Shown piece by piece: positions 29,984 to 39,271 of a DNA stretch of 64,000 bases. Location of the stretch: NCBI GenBank assembly GCA_902785705.1, contig CACZZN010000009.1, positions 21,177 to 85,176 of the forward strand. The letters are read 5' to 3'. Numbering within the stretch: the first letter of the stretch is position 1; every line of letters begins with the position of its first letter. Origin of the DNA: an uncultured Veillonellaceae bacterium (GTDB taxonomy: Bacteria; Bacillota; Negativicutes; Selenomonadales; Selenomonadaceae). The position numbers and the translations under genes are program-made. The notes below the pieces were generated by a model that saw nothing but the letters and a program-made list of their open reading frames with translations, ran no database searches and was not told where the DNA came from.

Positions 29984-30078
29984 CTATGAAATCTTAGCGA
30001 ATACAAGCCAAAGGCGCAGTACGAGCTTAGATTTTGCGTAAAGGCGTAGTGAGAAACACCATTTCGCACGGAGTTTAT
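29984..30078. repeat. Dispersed repeat (family C), copy 2
   Basis: This segment begins TATGAAATCTTAGCGAATACAAG and ends with the hairpin region AAACACCATTTCGCACGGAG, similar to 9380-9458. No gene is present. It sits in the 509-base gap between the SNF2 gene and cdd, which also holds a terminator and the 6S RNA. Confidence 0.6.
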
Positions 30079-30098
30079 TCTTTATCTTTATAGACGCG

Positions 30099-30137
30099 AA
30101 AAGGGACTACCAATACTCGCATCAGCAATCCCTTTTA
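30099..30137 (-). terminator. Terminator after the 6S RNA
   Basis: AAAAGGGATT and AGTCCCTTTT are the arms of a hairpin following the T run at the 6S RNA 3' end. It would end read-through on either strand. Confidence 0.65.
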
Positions 30138-30326
30138 AAAAAGGGGTCCAGAGTGCCGGCTCCTTTATATGCCTATACCTGCGGAATTGCAGGTGGGTAC
30201 CCTAAGTCCTGCTTCAGCTATTCGCTCAAGGCGATGCAGCATCCCCAGGCTCAAATCGGATTCCCTAGAATAAATGTAGGTTAGACATAAAAAAATTCCT
30301 CGAACACCCCAGGCTTGTCCTTCTTT
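30138..30326 (-). ncRNA. ssrS: 6S RNA (SsrS)
   Basis: This predicted transcript of about 189 nt folds as a long rod whose closing stem pairs CCUGGGGUGUUCG at the 5' end with CCGGCACUCUGG at the 3' end. That resembles the conserved GAUGUUCG/CGGCAUC ends of bacterial 6S RNA. It has its own near-consensus promoter and no reading frame, and ends in a T run and terminator hairpin. 6S RNA mimics an open promoter and sequesters housekeeping RNA polymerase in stationary phase. It was identified by eye, so exact ends are approximate. Confidence 0.78.
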
Positions 30327-30332
30327 ATAGGT

Positions 30333-30361
30333 ATCATAGCACAAAAAAACAGGAAGCACAA
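30333..30361 (-). promoter_or_regulatory. Promoter of the 6S RNA
   Basis: On the minus strand TTGTGC (30356-30361), a 17-base spacer and TATGAT (30333-30338) give a start near 30326. Confidence 0.8.
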
Positions 30362-30430
30362 GTCTTGACAAATACCGGAAGGGAGAAAATAGAATTTTTT
30401 TGAAAAATTTTGATGTCTTACCTTTCCGGC

Positions 30431-30826
30431 TTACGCATTCAGGAAATCCCTGTCCGAAAACGCATAAGGGAGCAGTTCCTCCAAGGATATGGTTTTCGTA
30501 TCTCCCTTGAGATTCGCCATGATGATGCGCGGGATGCAAAACTCTGCCATGACCTGGCGGCAGGCTCCGCAGGGGGAGCAGGGCCCTTCCGTGTCCGCGA
30601 TGACGGCGATGGCCTCCAGCTCACGCTCTCCCTCGGAAACCGCCTTGAAGATGGCTGTGCGTTCCGCGCAGTTCGTCACGGGGTAGGAGGCATTCTCGAT
30701 ATTGCAGCCCCCGTAGATCTTGCCGGACTTTGCCAGCACCGCGGCGCCCACCTTGAAGTTTGAATAGGGTACATAGGCGCGCTCGCGGTACTCTTTTGCC
30801 GTTGCAATCAGTTCCTCGTCTTTCAT
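30431..30826 (-). CDS. cdd: Cytidine deaminase
   Basis: This 131-residue zinc enzyme converts cytidine and deoxycytidine to uridine and deoxyuridine. The motifs NCAERTAIF (zinc Cys and catalytic Glu) and PCGACRQVM (the other two zinc cysteines) are present. The ATG at 30826 has GAGGGTGA upstream. It is the last gene of the deoB-pdp-cdd salvage operon; 26 bases separate it from pdp. Confidence 0.96.
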   Translation of the reverse strand: MKDEELIATAKEYRERAYVPYSNFKVGAAVLAKSGKIYGGCNIENASYPVTNCAERTAIFKAVSEGERELEAIAVIADTEGPCSPCGACRQVMAEFCIPRIIMANLKGDTKTISLEELLPYAFSDRDFLNA

Positions 30827-30852
30827 TTCGCTCACCCTCTTCGTTTCATGGC

Positions 30853-32187
30853 TCAACAGCCGGTGTCATATCGCTCTATGCTGTCTCTTTCGACACGGGC
30901 GAATACCAGCGGGATCTTTTTCGGCGGCTCGCTGCCCGTGCGGATCGCCTCCCGATACAGGCTTTCCGCTTCCGCCAGTTTTTCCGGTCGGGAGGTGTAA
31001 AAAGTCACCAGGGGCTCCCCTTTCCGGACGGCATCCCCGTATTTTTTGTGGAGCACAAGCCCTGCGCTGAGGTCGATCGCGCTCTCCTTTGTCTCGCGGC
31101 CCGCGCCCAGAAGGACGGAGGTGAGGCCCACTTTTTCCGCATCCATGCGGGTGATATAGCCGTCCTGCTCTGCCTTGACTTCCAGCGTATAAGGAGCCTT
31201 TGGGAACTTTTCATAGTCGCGCAGCACGGAGTCGTCGCCGCCATGTCGTCTCGCCATGTGGCAGAAAGTTTCGAAGGCCGAGCCGTCCGCAATGGCCTTT
31301 TCCGCCATCCTGCGGCATTCCTCCAAGGTGCCCTTATCTGCCAGACAGAGCATATTCGCTGCCAGCTGCAGGGATACCTCGACAAGGTCCTTCGGCCCCC
31401 TGCCCTTGAGCACCTCCATGGACTCGATGACCTCCAGCGCATTGCCGATGCTGTGGCCAAGCGGTGTATCCATGTCCGTGATGAGAGCCACGGTGCGCCG
31501 TCCCGCGCCCTCGCCGATGGCGACCATCGTCTGCGCGAGTCGGATGGAGTCCTCCAGCGTCTTCATGAACGCGCCGCTGCCTGTTTTCACGTCCAGCAGG
31601 ATGCAGTCACTGCCTGCCGCCAGTTTCTTGCTCATGATGGAGGAGGCAATGAGGGGGATGCTGTCCACCGTCGCGGTCACATCGCGCAGCGCATAGAGTT
31701 TCTTGTCTGCGGGCGCGAGATTGCCGGACTGGCCGATCAGGCTCACGCCGCACTCCCGCAGGGTATCAAGGAATTCCCTGCGGTCCAGTGCCGTGCGATA
31801 GCCGGGGATTGCCTCTAGCTTGTCCACTGTGCCGCCCGTATGGCCGAGACCGCGTCCGCTCATCTTCGCGACTTTGACGCCGCATGCCGCCACGATTGGC
31901 GCCACGATGAGCGACGTTTTGTCCCCTACGCCGCCCGTGCTGTGCTTGTCCACCTTCTTGCCCTCGATGGGGGAAAGGTCGACCTTGTCGCCGGATCTTG
32001 CCATGGCTTTCGTGAGCTCTGTGGTCTCATGGGCATCCATGTCCCGGAACCAGATCGCCATGAGCATTGCAGACATCTGGTACTCCGCAATCTCACCCTT
32101 GACAAAGCCGTCGATCATGTAGCCGATCTCGGCATCCGTCAGCGCCTCCCCATGCTTTTTCTTTGCAATCAGGTCATATATTCTCAT
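30853..32187 (-). CDS. pdp: Pyrimidine-nucleoside phosphorylase
   Basis: This 444-residue glycosyltransferase-family phosphorylase splits (deoxy)uridine or thymidine into base and (deoxy)ribose 1-phosphate. Visible motifs are KVDKHSTGGVGDKTSL (phosphate-binding loop) and MSGRGLGHTGGTVDKLEAIP. MRIYDLIAKK at 32187 is the standard start, with GGGAG upstream. Its product feeds DeoB, the upstream gene in the operon. Thymidine phosphorylase (deoA) is the close alternative. Confidence 0.94.
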   Translation of the reverse strand: MRIYDLIAKKKHGEALTDAEIGYMIDGFVKGEIAEYQMSAMLMAIWFRDMDAHETTELTKAMARSGDKVDLSPIEGKKVDKHSTGGVGDKTSLIVAPIVAACGVKVAKMSGRGLGHTGGTVDKLEAIPGYRTALDRREFLDTLRECGVSLIGQSGNLAPADKKLYALRDVTATVDSIPLIASSIMSKKLAAGSDCILLDVKTGSGAFMKTLEDSIRLAQTMVAIGEGAGRRTVALITDMDTPLGHSIGNALEVIESMEVLKGRGPKDLVEVSLQLAANMLCLADKGTLEECRRMAEKAIADGSAFETFCHMARRHGGDDSVLRDYEKFPKAPYTLEVKAEQDGYITRMDAEKVGLTSVLLGAGRETKESAIDLSAGLVLHKKYGDAVRKGEPLVTFYTSRPEKLAEAESLYREAIRTGSEPPKKIPLVFARVERDSIERYDTGC

Positions 32188-32215
32188 GACGCTCATCTCC
32201 CTTTTGCACAGTTCC

Positions 32216-33397
32216 TTACTCTTTCAAAATTCGTGGCAGCAGGCTTTCGCCTTTGCTCGTCATGGGGGCATCGAAGATATCCGACACCGTCGCCCCCAGC
32301 ATCGCAAAGGTCGGGTAAGTTCCCAGATTCAGGTTTTCCTTGATGTTTTTTCCGTAAATCAGGAGCGGCACATATTCGCGGGTGTGATCTGTCCCGGCAG
32401 CTCCGGGATCGCAGCCATGATCCGCCGTGATCATGAGCACATCATCGCCCCGCATCTTCCCCATGAACTCTCCGAGCTGCACATCCACCTTCGAGGCATT
32501 TTCCGCATAGCCGTCGATGTCTCTGCGGTGTCCGAACTTCATATCGAAGTCCACGAGGTTCACGAAGCAGAGTCCCGTGAAATCCTCCTCCATGACCTTC
32601 AAGGTCTTGTCCATGCCGTCCGCGTCGTTTTCATTGACGCCAAGGCTGCGGCTCACGCTGCGGCCTGCGAAGATATCCGAGATTTTGCCCACGCCGATGG
32701 TGGCAAGCCCTTTCCTGGCGAGGGCGTCCAGCATCGTGTCTCCCGTCGGATCCAGCGAAAAATCATGCCTGCGGGGCGTGCGCTCATAGTTGGGGTAGCT
32801 TCCCGCAAAAGGGCGCGCAATCACGCGGCCCACGCCATGCTTTCCCTGCAGCAGCTTCCTTGCGGTGCGGCAGTAGCCATAGAGCTGCTCCACAGGCACA
32901 TGCTCCTCATGGGCAGCGATCTGGAACACGCTGTCCGCCGATGTGTAGGCAATGAGCGCGCCTGTCTTCTCGTGCTCCTGCCCGTAGTCGTGGATGACCT
33001 TCGTGCCCGAGTAGGGAAGGTTGCAGATCAGCTTTCGGCCAAGTGCCTGTTCCATTTTCTCCACCAGTTCCTTCGGAAAGCCGTCGGGATAGGTGGGCAT
33101 GGGCTGCTCCGACACGATGCCCGCAAGCTCCCAATGACCGATGGTCGTGTCCTTTCCGCGGGACAGCTCCCGCAGTCTTGCGAACGTCCCGATGGGGGAC
33201 GGTTCCCTTTCGCCGCACGAAACCCCGTCGATGTTGAACAGCCCCAGTTTCCTCAGGTTCGGCACGTGGAATTTGGGGGAGGATGCCAGGGACGCCAGGG
33301 TATTGCACACCTTGTCCCCGAAGTCCTCCGCATCCGGCTCTCGGCCGATGCCGAAGCTGTCCAGCACGATCACGAACACCCGTTTGATACCATTCAC
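32216..33397 (-). CDS. deoB: Phosphopentomutase
   Basis: This 393-residue alkaline-phosphatase-superfamily enzyme interconverts (deoxy)ribose 1-phosphate and 5-phosphate. Metal-binding motifs VLDSFGIG at the N-terminus and TADHGCDP near residue 335 are visible, as is the active-site segment GKDTTIGHWELAG with the phosphorylated Thr. It is first in the deoB-pdp-cdd operon and divergent from mnmG. Confidence 0.97.
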   Translation of the reverse strand: MNGIKRVFVIVLDSFGIGREPDAEDFGDKVCNTLASLASSPKFHVPNLRKLGLFNIDGVSCGEREPSPIGTFARLRELSRGKDTTIGHWELAGIVSEQPMPTYPDGFPKELVEKMEQALGRKLICNLPYSGTKVIHDYGQEHEKTGALIAYTSADSVFQIAAHEEHVPVEQLYGYCRTARKLLQGKHGVGRVIARPFAGSYPNYERTPRRHDFSLDPTGDTMLDALARKGLATIGVGKISDIFAGRSVSRSLGVNENDADGMDKTLKVMEEDFTGLCFVNLVDFDMKFGHRRDIDGYAENASKVDVQLGEFMGKMRGDDVLMITADHGCDPGAAGTDHTREYVPLLIYGKNIKENLNLGTYPTFAMLGATVSDIFDAPMTSKGESLLPRILKE

Positions 33398-33602
33398 TTG
33401 CGATCACCTCTGACATGGAAGATACCGTGAATATCATCCATTTGTTCTTTGAAAAGCTCTGTATAAAATTCTGCATTCGGTTCTGATTTCCTGCTTTGCG
33501 GAAAATATCGTCTTCAGAGGGAGGAAATGCGTTTTTTTTCTTGAATTGAACCAAGAGAAGTTTTTGAAGTTTTTCGGAATTTGATGGATGATGAGGAAAA
33601 AG

Positions 33603-35474
33603 ATGTTTGATGCGGGAAAATATGATGTGATTGTCATCGGCGCAGGCCATGCAGGGGTGGAAGCGGCTCTGGCTGCGGCAAGGATCGGCTGCAGCACGCT
33701 TTTGATGACGCTTTCGATGGACAATATTGCCATGATGCCGTGCAATCCTTCCATTGGCGGTCCTGCCAAGGGGCATTTGGTGCGTGAGGTGGATGCGCTG
33801 GGCGGGCAGATGGGCGTGAATGCCGATCGTACCTGCATCCAGTTCCGCATGCTCAACACGGGAAAGGGTCCGGCGGTGCATGCGCTCCGTGCGCAGGCGG
33901 ACAAGAAGCATTACCAGTTCTTGATGAAGGAGACCTGCGAGCACACGGAACATCTGGATGTGAAGCAGCTTCTTGTGGAGCGTGTGCTCATGGAAGATGG
34001 GGAGATCCGAGGGGTGGAGACCGAGACGGGGGAGCGGTATCTGGCAAAGGCCGTCATCCTGGCATCCGGCACCTATCTGCGGGGCCGCATCATCATCGGG
34101 GAGACTGCCTATGACGGGGGACCGAACGGCCAGCGGGCGGCGATGGCGCTCTCCGCATCCTTGCAGGAGGCAGGCATCCGCCTCATGCGGTTCAAAACGG
34201 GGACGCCCGCGCGCGTGGACGGCAGAACGCTGGATTTCTCCAAAATGGAATTGCAGCCGGGAGACGACGAGGCGCGAAATTTTTCCTTCCTGAGCGATAT
34301 CGAGACACGGGAGCAGGTGCCTTGCTACCTGACCTATACCAATGAGAACACCCATGCGATTTTGCGGAAGAATATGCACCGCGCGCCGATGGCGAACGGC
34401 GTGATCGAGGGCATCGGTCCGCGCTACTGCCCTTCGATTGAAACCAAGGTGCTGCGCTTTCCCGACAAGGAACGGCACCAGCTTTTTCTGGAGCCGGAGG
34501 GGCTTCACACCGGGGAGTACTATGTGCAGGGCATGTCCACCAGCATGCCCATGGATGTGCAGCTGGAGTTCCTTCATACGATACCGGGGCTGGAGCACGC
34601 AAAGGTCATGCGGGCAGGCTATGCCATTGAGTACGATTGCATCGATCCCTTGCAGCTCAAGCCGACGCTGGAGTTCAAAACGATTCGCGGATTCTTTTCC
34701 GCGGGACAGTCCAACGGCACCTCGGGCTATGAGGAGGCGGCGGCGCAGGGCATCATGGCGGGCATCAATGCGGCGATGCTGGTGAAGGGCAGGGAGCCTT
34801 TGGTCCTGAAGCGCTCCGAGGGCTATATCGGCGTGCTCATCGACGATCTGGTGACGAAGGGAACCCGGGAGCCTTACCGCATGATGACGTCCCGGGCGGA
34901 GTACCGCCTGCTGCTGCGGCAGGACAATGCAGACCTGCGGCTCACGCCTCATGGGCGCAGGGTGGGCTTGGTGCAGGAGGAGCGCTGGCAGCGCTATGAG
35001 CGAAAGAAACGTGCGATTGATGAGACAAAGGCGCTTTTAGGGCGGAAAATCCTTACGCCGAGCACGGAAACCAACGGAAAGCTCCAAGCGCTCGGCATTC
35101 CCGAGATCCATACGGCCATGCCCCTATCCGAGCTCATGCGGCGTCCGGAGGCAGGCTATGAGAAGCTGCGCGAGGCCTTTGATCTGCCGGAGATTGCGCC
35201 GGAGGTGCGGCAGCAGGTGGAAACGGATATTTTTTATGAGGGCTATATCCAAAAACAGCTGGAGCAGGTGGAGCGCATGGAACGATGGGAATCCAAGCTG
35301 CTGCCGGAGGACATCGACTATGGGGTGATACCGAATCTGCGCGATGAAGCGAGGGAAAAGCTCACCGCCATCCGCCCGCGCTCCGTGGGCCAGGCAGGCC
35401 GCATCTCAGGCGTCTCCCCGGCAGATGTCTCGGTGTTGGTCATCTATCTGGAGATGCAGAAGCGGCGGAGCTAA
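33603..35474 (+). CDS. mnmG: tRNA uridine-5-carboxymethylaminomethyl modification enzyme MnmG
   Basis: This 623-residue FAD protein modifies wobble U34 together with MnmE. It shows the dinucleotide fold [17 protein letters not shown] at the N-terminus, [20 protein letters not shown], and the C-terminal GidA-associated region. The ATG at 33603 (MFDAGKYDV) is preferred because AGG lies six bases upstream; two further ATGs lie 12-15 bases earlier. Its usual partner rsmG is separated from it by the restriction-modification island. Confidence 0.97.
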   Translation: MFDAGKYDVIVIGAGHAGVEAALAAARIGCSTLLMTLSMDNIAMMPCNPSIGGPAKGHLVREVDALGGQMGVNADRTCIQFRMLNTGKGPAVHALRAQADKKHYQFLMKETCEHTEHLDVKQLLVERVLMEDGEIRGVETETGERYLAKAVILASGTYLRGRIIIGETAYDGGPNGQRAAMALSASLQEAGIRLMRFKTGTPARVDGRTLDFSKMELQPGDDEARNFSFLSDIETREQVPCYLTYTNENTHAILRKNMHRAPMANGVIEGIGPRYCPSIETKVLRFPDKERHQLFLEPEGLHTGEYYVQGMSTSMPMDVQLEFLHTIPGLEHAKVMRAGYAIEYDCIDPLQLKPTLEFKTIRGFFSAGQSNGTSGYEEAAAQGIMAGINAAMLVKGREPLVLKRSEGYIGVLIDDLVTKGTREPYRMMTSRAEYRLLLRQDNADLRLTPHGRRVGLVQEERWQRYERKKRAIDETKALLGRKILTPSTETNGKLQALGIPEIHTAMPLSELMRRPEAGYEKLREAFDLPEIAPEVRQQVETDIFYEGYIQKQLEQVERMERWESKLLPEDIDYGVIPNLRDEAREKLTAIRPRSVGQAGRISGVSPADVSVLVIYLEMQKRRS

Positions 35475-35557
35475 AGATTCGTTTCTGTGTAGCAAAACAT
35501 TTCTATTGGCGCTATAATCAGATTGTGATGTGTGTCAGATGGAAAGAAGGAAATTTG

Positions 35558-36529
35558 ATGGATTGGAGCCGATTTCGGTTTATTGATCTGTTTGCCGGCA
35601 TAGGAGGCATTCGGCTGGGATTTGAGTCCGTTGGCGGCATTTGCGTTTTTTCGTCCGAATTTGACGAAGATGCTTGCAAGACCTATGAAGCAAATTTCGG
35701 TGAGCATCCAGCGGGCGACATTGCCAAGATTGCAGCTCAGGACTTGCCTGATTTCGATATTTTGTTAGGCGGATTTCCATGCCAGGCATTTTCTATTATC
35801 GGGAAAAAAGAAGGATTCGCCAATGAAACGTGCGGGACGCTTTTCTTTGATATTGAACGTATCTTGAAAGCAAAGCGGCCTCCCGCCTTTATGCTTGAAA
35901 ATGTACGGAATCTTGCCGCGCATGATGGTGGCAGGACATTCCATGTCATTCGGTCGCATTTAGAGTCGTTGGGCTATCATGTGCATGCGAAAGTTTTGAA
36001 TGCCTTGGACTATGGCGTGCCGCAAAAACGAGAGCGGATCATTATTGTTGGTTTTTTGGAAAATGTGCCGTTTCGGTTTCCAGAGCCTGTTCCCGAAGTG
36101 CAGCGTAAAAGCCTGCGAGATATTTTGGAGATCGACGTGGATGAAAAATATTATGTGAGGCCGAAGATTCGTGAATTGAGATTGAAGCGGCTGAAAGCAA
36201 AGGACTTTCCAAAGCCATATATTTCATATGAGAATATGGCGAAATCTGTTACTCCGCACGCATATTCCTCAGCGTTGCGTGCGGGAGCGTCGGCAAACTA
36301 TATTCTGATTAACGATGAAAGGCGCCCGACAGAGCGGGAAATGCTTCGTTTGCAGGGATTCCCGGATAGTTTCAGGATTGTGGTTCCTTATACGAAGATA
36401 CGCCATCAATGCGGAAACTCTGTTGCGGTTCCGATGATTGCCGCAGTGGCGAAGTCCATGCTGGAGGCTTTAAGGCTGCATGAATGCAGGGACAGCAGTT
36501 ATGAGGTGTGTATGGCATGGACAGCATGA
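35558..36529 (+). CDS. DNA (cytosine-5-)-methyltransferase 1
   Basis: This 323-residue C5 methyltransferase has all core motifs: FIDLFAGIGGIRLGFES (I), GGFPCQAFS (IV, catalytic Cys), MLENVRNL (VI), QKRERIIIVG (VIII) and GNSVAVPM (X). GAAGG lies 7 bases before the ATG. It overlaps vsr by 13 bases. Its recognition site cannot be read from the sequence. No separate endonuclease is obviously paired with it, so it may act alone or with an endonuclease lost from the island. Composition is more AT-rich than the flanking mnmG. Confidence 0.93.
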   Translation: MDWSRFRFIDLFAGIGGIRLGFESVGGICVFSSEFDEDACKTYEANFGEHPAGDIAKIAAQDLPDFDILLGGFPCQAFSIIGKKEGFANETCGTLFFDIERILKAKRPPAFMLENVRNLAAHDGGRTFHVIRSHLESLGYHVHAKVLNALDYGVPQKRERIIIVGFLENVPFRFPEPVPEVQRKSLRDILEIDVDEKYYVRPKIRELRLKRLKAKDFPKPYISYENMAKSVTPHAYSSALRAGASANYILINDERRPTEREMLRLQGFPDSFRIVVPYTKIRHQCGNSVAVPMIAAVAKSMLEALRLHECRDSSYEVCMAWTA

Positions 36530-36927
36530 CGCGGGAGCAGCGAAGCTACGTGATGAGCAGGATCCGTTCCTCTGACACGAAAGCGGAGGTCAGGCTTCGC
36601 AAAGCACTTTGGCATCGGGGCTTGAGGTATCGGAAAAATTATCGAAAATTGCCCGGCACTCCTGACATTGCACTGACACGGAAGAAAATCGCTATTTTTG
36701 TGGATGGCGATTTTTGGCATGGAAAAGGGTATGAGGATGCCCCGGGGAAACAGATCAAGACGAACCGGACTTATTGGAAAAGCAAGCTTTCCCGCAACAT
36801 AGAGCGGGACAAGGATGTGAATGATGCTCTTTTGCAGGAGGGCTGGCTCGTGCTGCGCTTTTGGGAGTCGGATATCCAAAGGGATTTAGAAGCGTGCGTA
36901 GAGGAGATTTTGCGGTATATCAAGTGA
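36517..36927 (+). CDS. vsr: Very short patch repair endonuclease (Vsr)
   Basis: This 136-residue endonuclease nicks beside T:G mismatches produced by deamination of 5-methylcytosine. It starts MDSMTREQRSYVMSRIRSSD and shows PGTPDIAL and VDGDFWHGKGYE, typical of Vsr. It overlaps the C5 methyltransferase upstream, the normal pairing, and so probably corrects mutations at that enzyme's sites. Confidence 0.94.
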   Translation: MDSMTREQRSYVMSRIRSSDTKAEVRLRKALWHRGLRYRKNYRKLPGTPDIALTRKKIAIFVDGDFWHGKGYEDAPGKQIKTNRTYWKSKLSRNIERDKDVNDALLQEGWLVLRFWESDIQRDLEACVEEILRYIK

Positions 36928-37060
36928 GAATGGCAATAGACAGTCAGATCAGCAATTTTTCATGAATAGTGTCATAGTTTCTGCCGAGGCAATAGCCGCA
37001 GTTGTAGCACTAGGGTTTTTATGCTAGAATAGTGAAACGAAACAAGAAAGGAGTGCTTTC

Positions 37061-38011
37061 ATGGCTGGATTTACGGCAGCAAGCCTGTTTGCTGGTGCCG
37101 GCGGGTTGGATATGGGCTTTGACAATGCCGGATTCAAAACCGTATGGGCGAATGATGTTGATGCAGATGCTTGCAGGACACATGAAAAGTGGTGCAAGGC
37201 AGAAACGGTGTGCGGCGATATCGGGAAGGTGGGACAGGACAGCATTCCTTGTACGGATGTCATTCTGGGCGGGTTTCCATGCCAAGGCTTTTCACTTTCA
37301 GGTCCGCGTAAGTTGGATGACTCACGGAACGTGCTTTACAAACATTATGTGCGGATTGTCAAGGAAAAGCAGCCAAAGATGTTTGTGGGGGAGAATGTGA
37401 AGGGTCTGCTCACTATGGGAAACGGTGAAATCATGGACGCTATACTTCGTGCGTTTTCGGAGTGCGGATACCATGTGTTCTATCAGTTATTGAATGCGAG
37501 GAATTATGAAGTGCCGGAAGATCGAGAACGCGTGATTATCGTAGGTTTTCGGAAGGATTTGGGTATTGAGCGTTTTGACTATCCTGCGCCGCGGAATCAT
37601 ATTATCACCTTGAGAAAAGCAATTGGGAATATGCCGCAGGCCAAGCCAGAGGATATCTGCGATGCACCTTATTCTTCACGGTATATGTCGAGAAACAGGA
37701 AGCGAGGATGGGATGAAACATCGTATACAGTTCCTGCAATGGCGAAACAAGTAACATTGTGGCCGGGCTCTCCCGACATGGTAAAGAATGGGCCGGACGA
37801 TTGGTCATTTGGTAAAGAAGGAACTACAAGAAGATTGAGCTGGCGCGAATGCGCGGCAATTCAGACATTCCCGCCTGATCTTGAGTTTGCCGGGAATCTG
37901 ACCAGTAAATACAAGCAGATAGGCAACGCGGTTCCTGTGCGCTTGGCGGAAATCATGGCATCGCATTTGTATTCCATCTTGGTCAATGCGAGTTATACTA
38001 GAGCAAACTAG
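37061..38011 (+). CDS. DNA (cytosine-5-)-methyltransferase 2, M.HaeIII-like
   Basis: This 316-residue C5 methyltransferase shows SLFAGAGGLDMGF (I), GGFPCQGFS (IV), GENVKGLL (VI), EDRERVIIVGF (VIII) and GNAVPVRLAE (X). The target-recognition region has YMSRNRKRGWDE, similar to the corresponding part of M.HaeIII as I recall it. A HaeIII-family endonuclease is encoded next, so GGCC is the likely target; that is inference. AAAGGAG precedes the ATG. Confidence 0.93.
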   Translation: MAGFTAASLFAGAGGLDMGFDNAGFKTVWANDVDADACRTHEKWCKAETVCGDIGKVGQDSIPCTDVILGGFPCQGFSLSGPRKLDDSRNVLYKHYVRIVKEKQPKMFVGENVKGLLTMGNGEIMDAILRAFSECGYHVFYQLLNARNYEVPEDRERVIIVGFRKDLGIERFDYPAPRNHIITLRKAIGNMPQAKPEDICDAPYSSRYMSRNRKRGWDETSYTVPAMAKQVTLWPGSPDMVKNGPDDWSFGKEGTTRRLSWRECAAIQTFPPDLEFAGNLTSKYKQIGNAVPVRLAEIMASHLYSILVNASYTRAN

Positions 38012-38020
38012 AATTTTCGA

Positions 38021-38140
38021 AGCCTTCCCCTAGAGGGGAAGGGGAACCGCAGAGCGGTGGATGAGGTGGCAAGCGCAGATAGTAAACACCTCATCCGTCA
38101 GCCTATCGGCTGACACCTTCCCCTCAAGGGGAAGGCTTTT
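38021..38140. repeat. Palindromic repeat inside the restriction island (family D)
   Basis: This 120-bp element has ends AGCCTTCCCCTAGAGGGGAAGG and CCTTCCCCTCAAGGGGAAGGCT and an inner CATCCGTCAGCC/GGCTGAC segment. Similar elements are common in gut Firmicutes. It separates the methyltransferase and endonuclease genes. Confidence 0.88.
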
Positions 38141-38170
38141 CCGTCAATGAGTTAGGAGGAAGGTTTTAGC

Positions 38171-39202
38171 TTGGCAAAAAAAGGAAGTACAGAACTGGGC
38201 AAGGCTTTTGAGTATGCGTGTATTCTTTCCCTGTACAACCGCTATCGCTTAGAGCAGAATGTTCATATGAATGTGACGGATTCGTTTCGCACTGCACAGA
38301 AAAATTTCTATCATGCAGATTCGAGGATGCAGCAAGATTTGCTTCACGCTGCATATGCTGCTATCAATGTAATTGAAAGATTAGAGCCAAGGTTACCATA
38401 CCCGGATGATGATGCGCAGTTGACACTTCATTTGCAATCGGATGCAGCAGGAATGTCAGGTGATGTGAGAGACATCCTTTGTATTCGAAGAATCGGGCAT
38501 TGGGAAATCGGGATTTCATGCAAACATAATCACTATGCTGTCAAGCACAGCCGTTTATCCGATCAAATTGATTTTGGAAATGAATGGTTTGGCATCGGAT
38601 GTTCTCGTCGATATTTTTCTGAAGTGGTGCCGCTATTCACAAGATTGCGAGAAATTCGTGATTCCAGCAGGGCGCAAGGCAATCCGGCATTGTGGAAGGA
38701 GATGCCAGACAAGGCAGAGAGATGCTATCGGCCGGTTCTTCAATCCTTCATTGACGAGTTGAAACGGTTGGATGAACAGCACGAGAATATCCCGGAGCTT
38801 CTGGTCAGATACCTTATTGGTAAGCGTGATTTTTACAAAGTGATTACGAACGATGCGAAAAGATATACAAGAATTGAGGCCATCAATATTGAGGGGACGT
38901 TGAACAAATCATCAGCGCAGCATGCGGCTATGGTGCATGTCCCTGCATTGAGATTGCCGACCAGATTCTATAGCGTTGATTTCAAGATAGGTTCCAATAA
39001 TACAGTTTTAGTCGCGTGCGACTGCGGCTGGGAAATCTCGATGCGGTTGCATAATGCCTCATCCAAAGTGGAGCCTTCGCTGAAATTTGACGTTCAGTTG
39101 GAGTCCATGCCATCGTCTATATACAGTGAATCTGAGCCGTGGGATGCGGAACAGGTCAAAAGGATGGCGGCGGAGTCGCATGTTCCTTATGGGGATGCGT
39201 GA
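38171..39202 (+). CDS. HaeIII-family type II restriction endonuclease
   Basis: This 343-residue endonuclease matches the HaeIII family. It opens with GKAFEYACILSLYNRY, has GDVRDILCIRR near residue 98 and a central KHNHYAVKHSRLS near residue 120. Acidic and Lys residues in that segment probably form the catalytic site. The start is TTG at 38171 with GGAGGAAGG upstream. The expected target is GGCC, protected by the neighbouring M.HaeIII-like methyltransferase. A terminator follows directly. Confidence 0.88.
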   Translation: MAKKGSTELGKAFEYACILSLYNRYRLEQNVHMNVTDSFRTAQKNFYHADSRMQQDLLHAAYAAINVIERLEPRLPYPDDDAQLTLHLQSDAAGMSGDVRDILCIRRIGHWEIGISCKHNHYAVKHSRLSDQIDFGNEWFGIGCSRRYFSEVVPLFTRLREIRDSSRAQGNPALWKEMPDKAERCYRPVLQSFIDELKRLDEQHENIPELLVRYLIGKRDFYKVITNDAKRYTRIEAINIEGTLNKSSAQHAAMVHVPALRLPTRFYSVDFKIGSNNTVLVACDCGWEISMRLHNASSKVEPSLKFDVQLESMPSSIYSESEPWDAEQVKRMAAESHVPYGDA

Positions 39203-39226
39203 GCAGCCAATCAGGATATGTTGTGG

Positions 39227-39256
39227 AAAGCCACGGTTGTTGTACCGTGGCTTTTG
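39227..39256 (+). terminator. Terminator closing the restriction island
   Basis: AAAGCCACGG and CCGTGGCTTT form a stem with TTTT at its base. It lies 15 bases before the rsmG start. Confidence 0.85.
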
Positions 39257-39271
39257 CAGAGGTCGGAAAAG

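Noticed and set aside
38021..38140. CRISPR-like repeat
   Set aside because: There is a single palindromic element with no regularly spaced unique spacers and no cas genes. It is a dispersed intergenic repeat.
35475..39271. Depletion of GGCC as evidence for the HaeIII-type specificity
   Set aside because: GGCC occurs repeatedly in and around the island, so no depletion is visible by eye. The specificity rests only on family resemblance.
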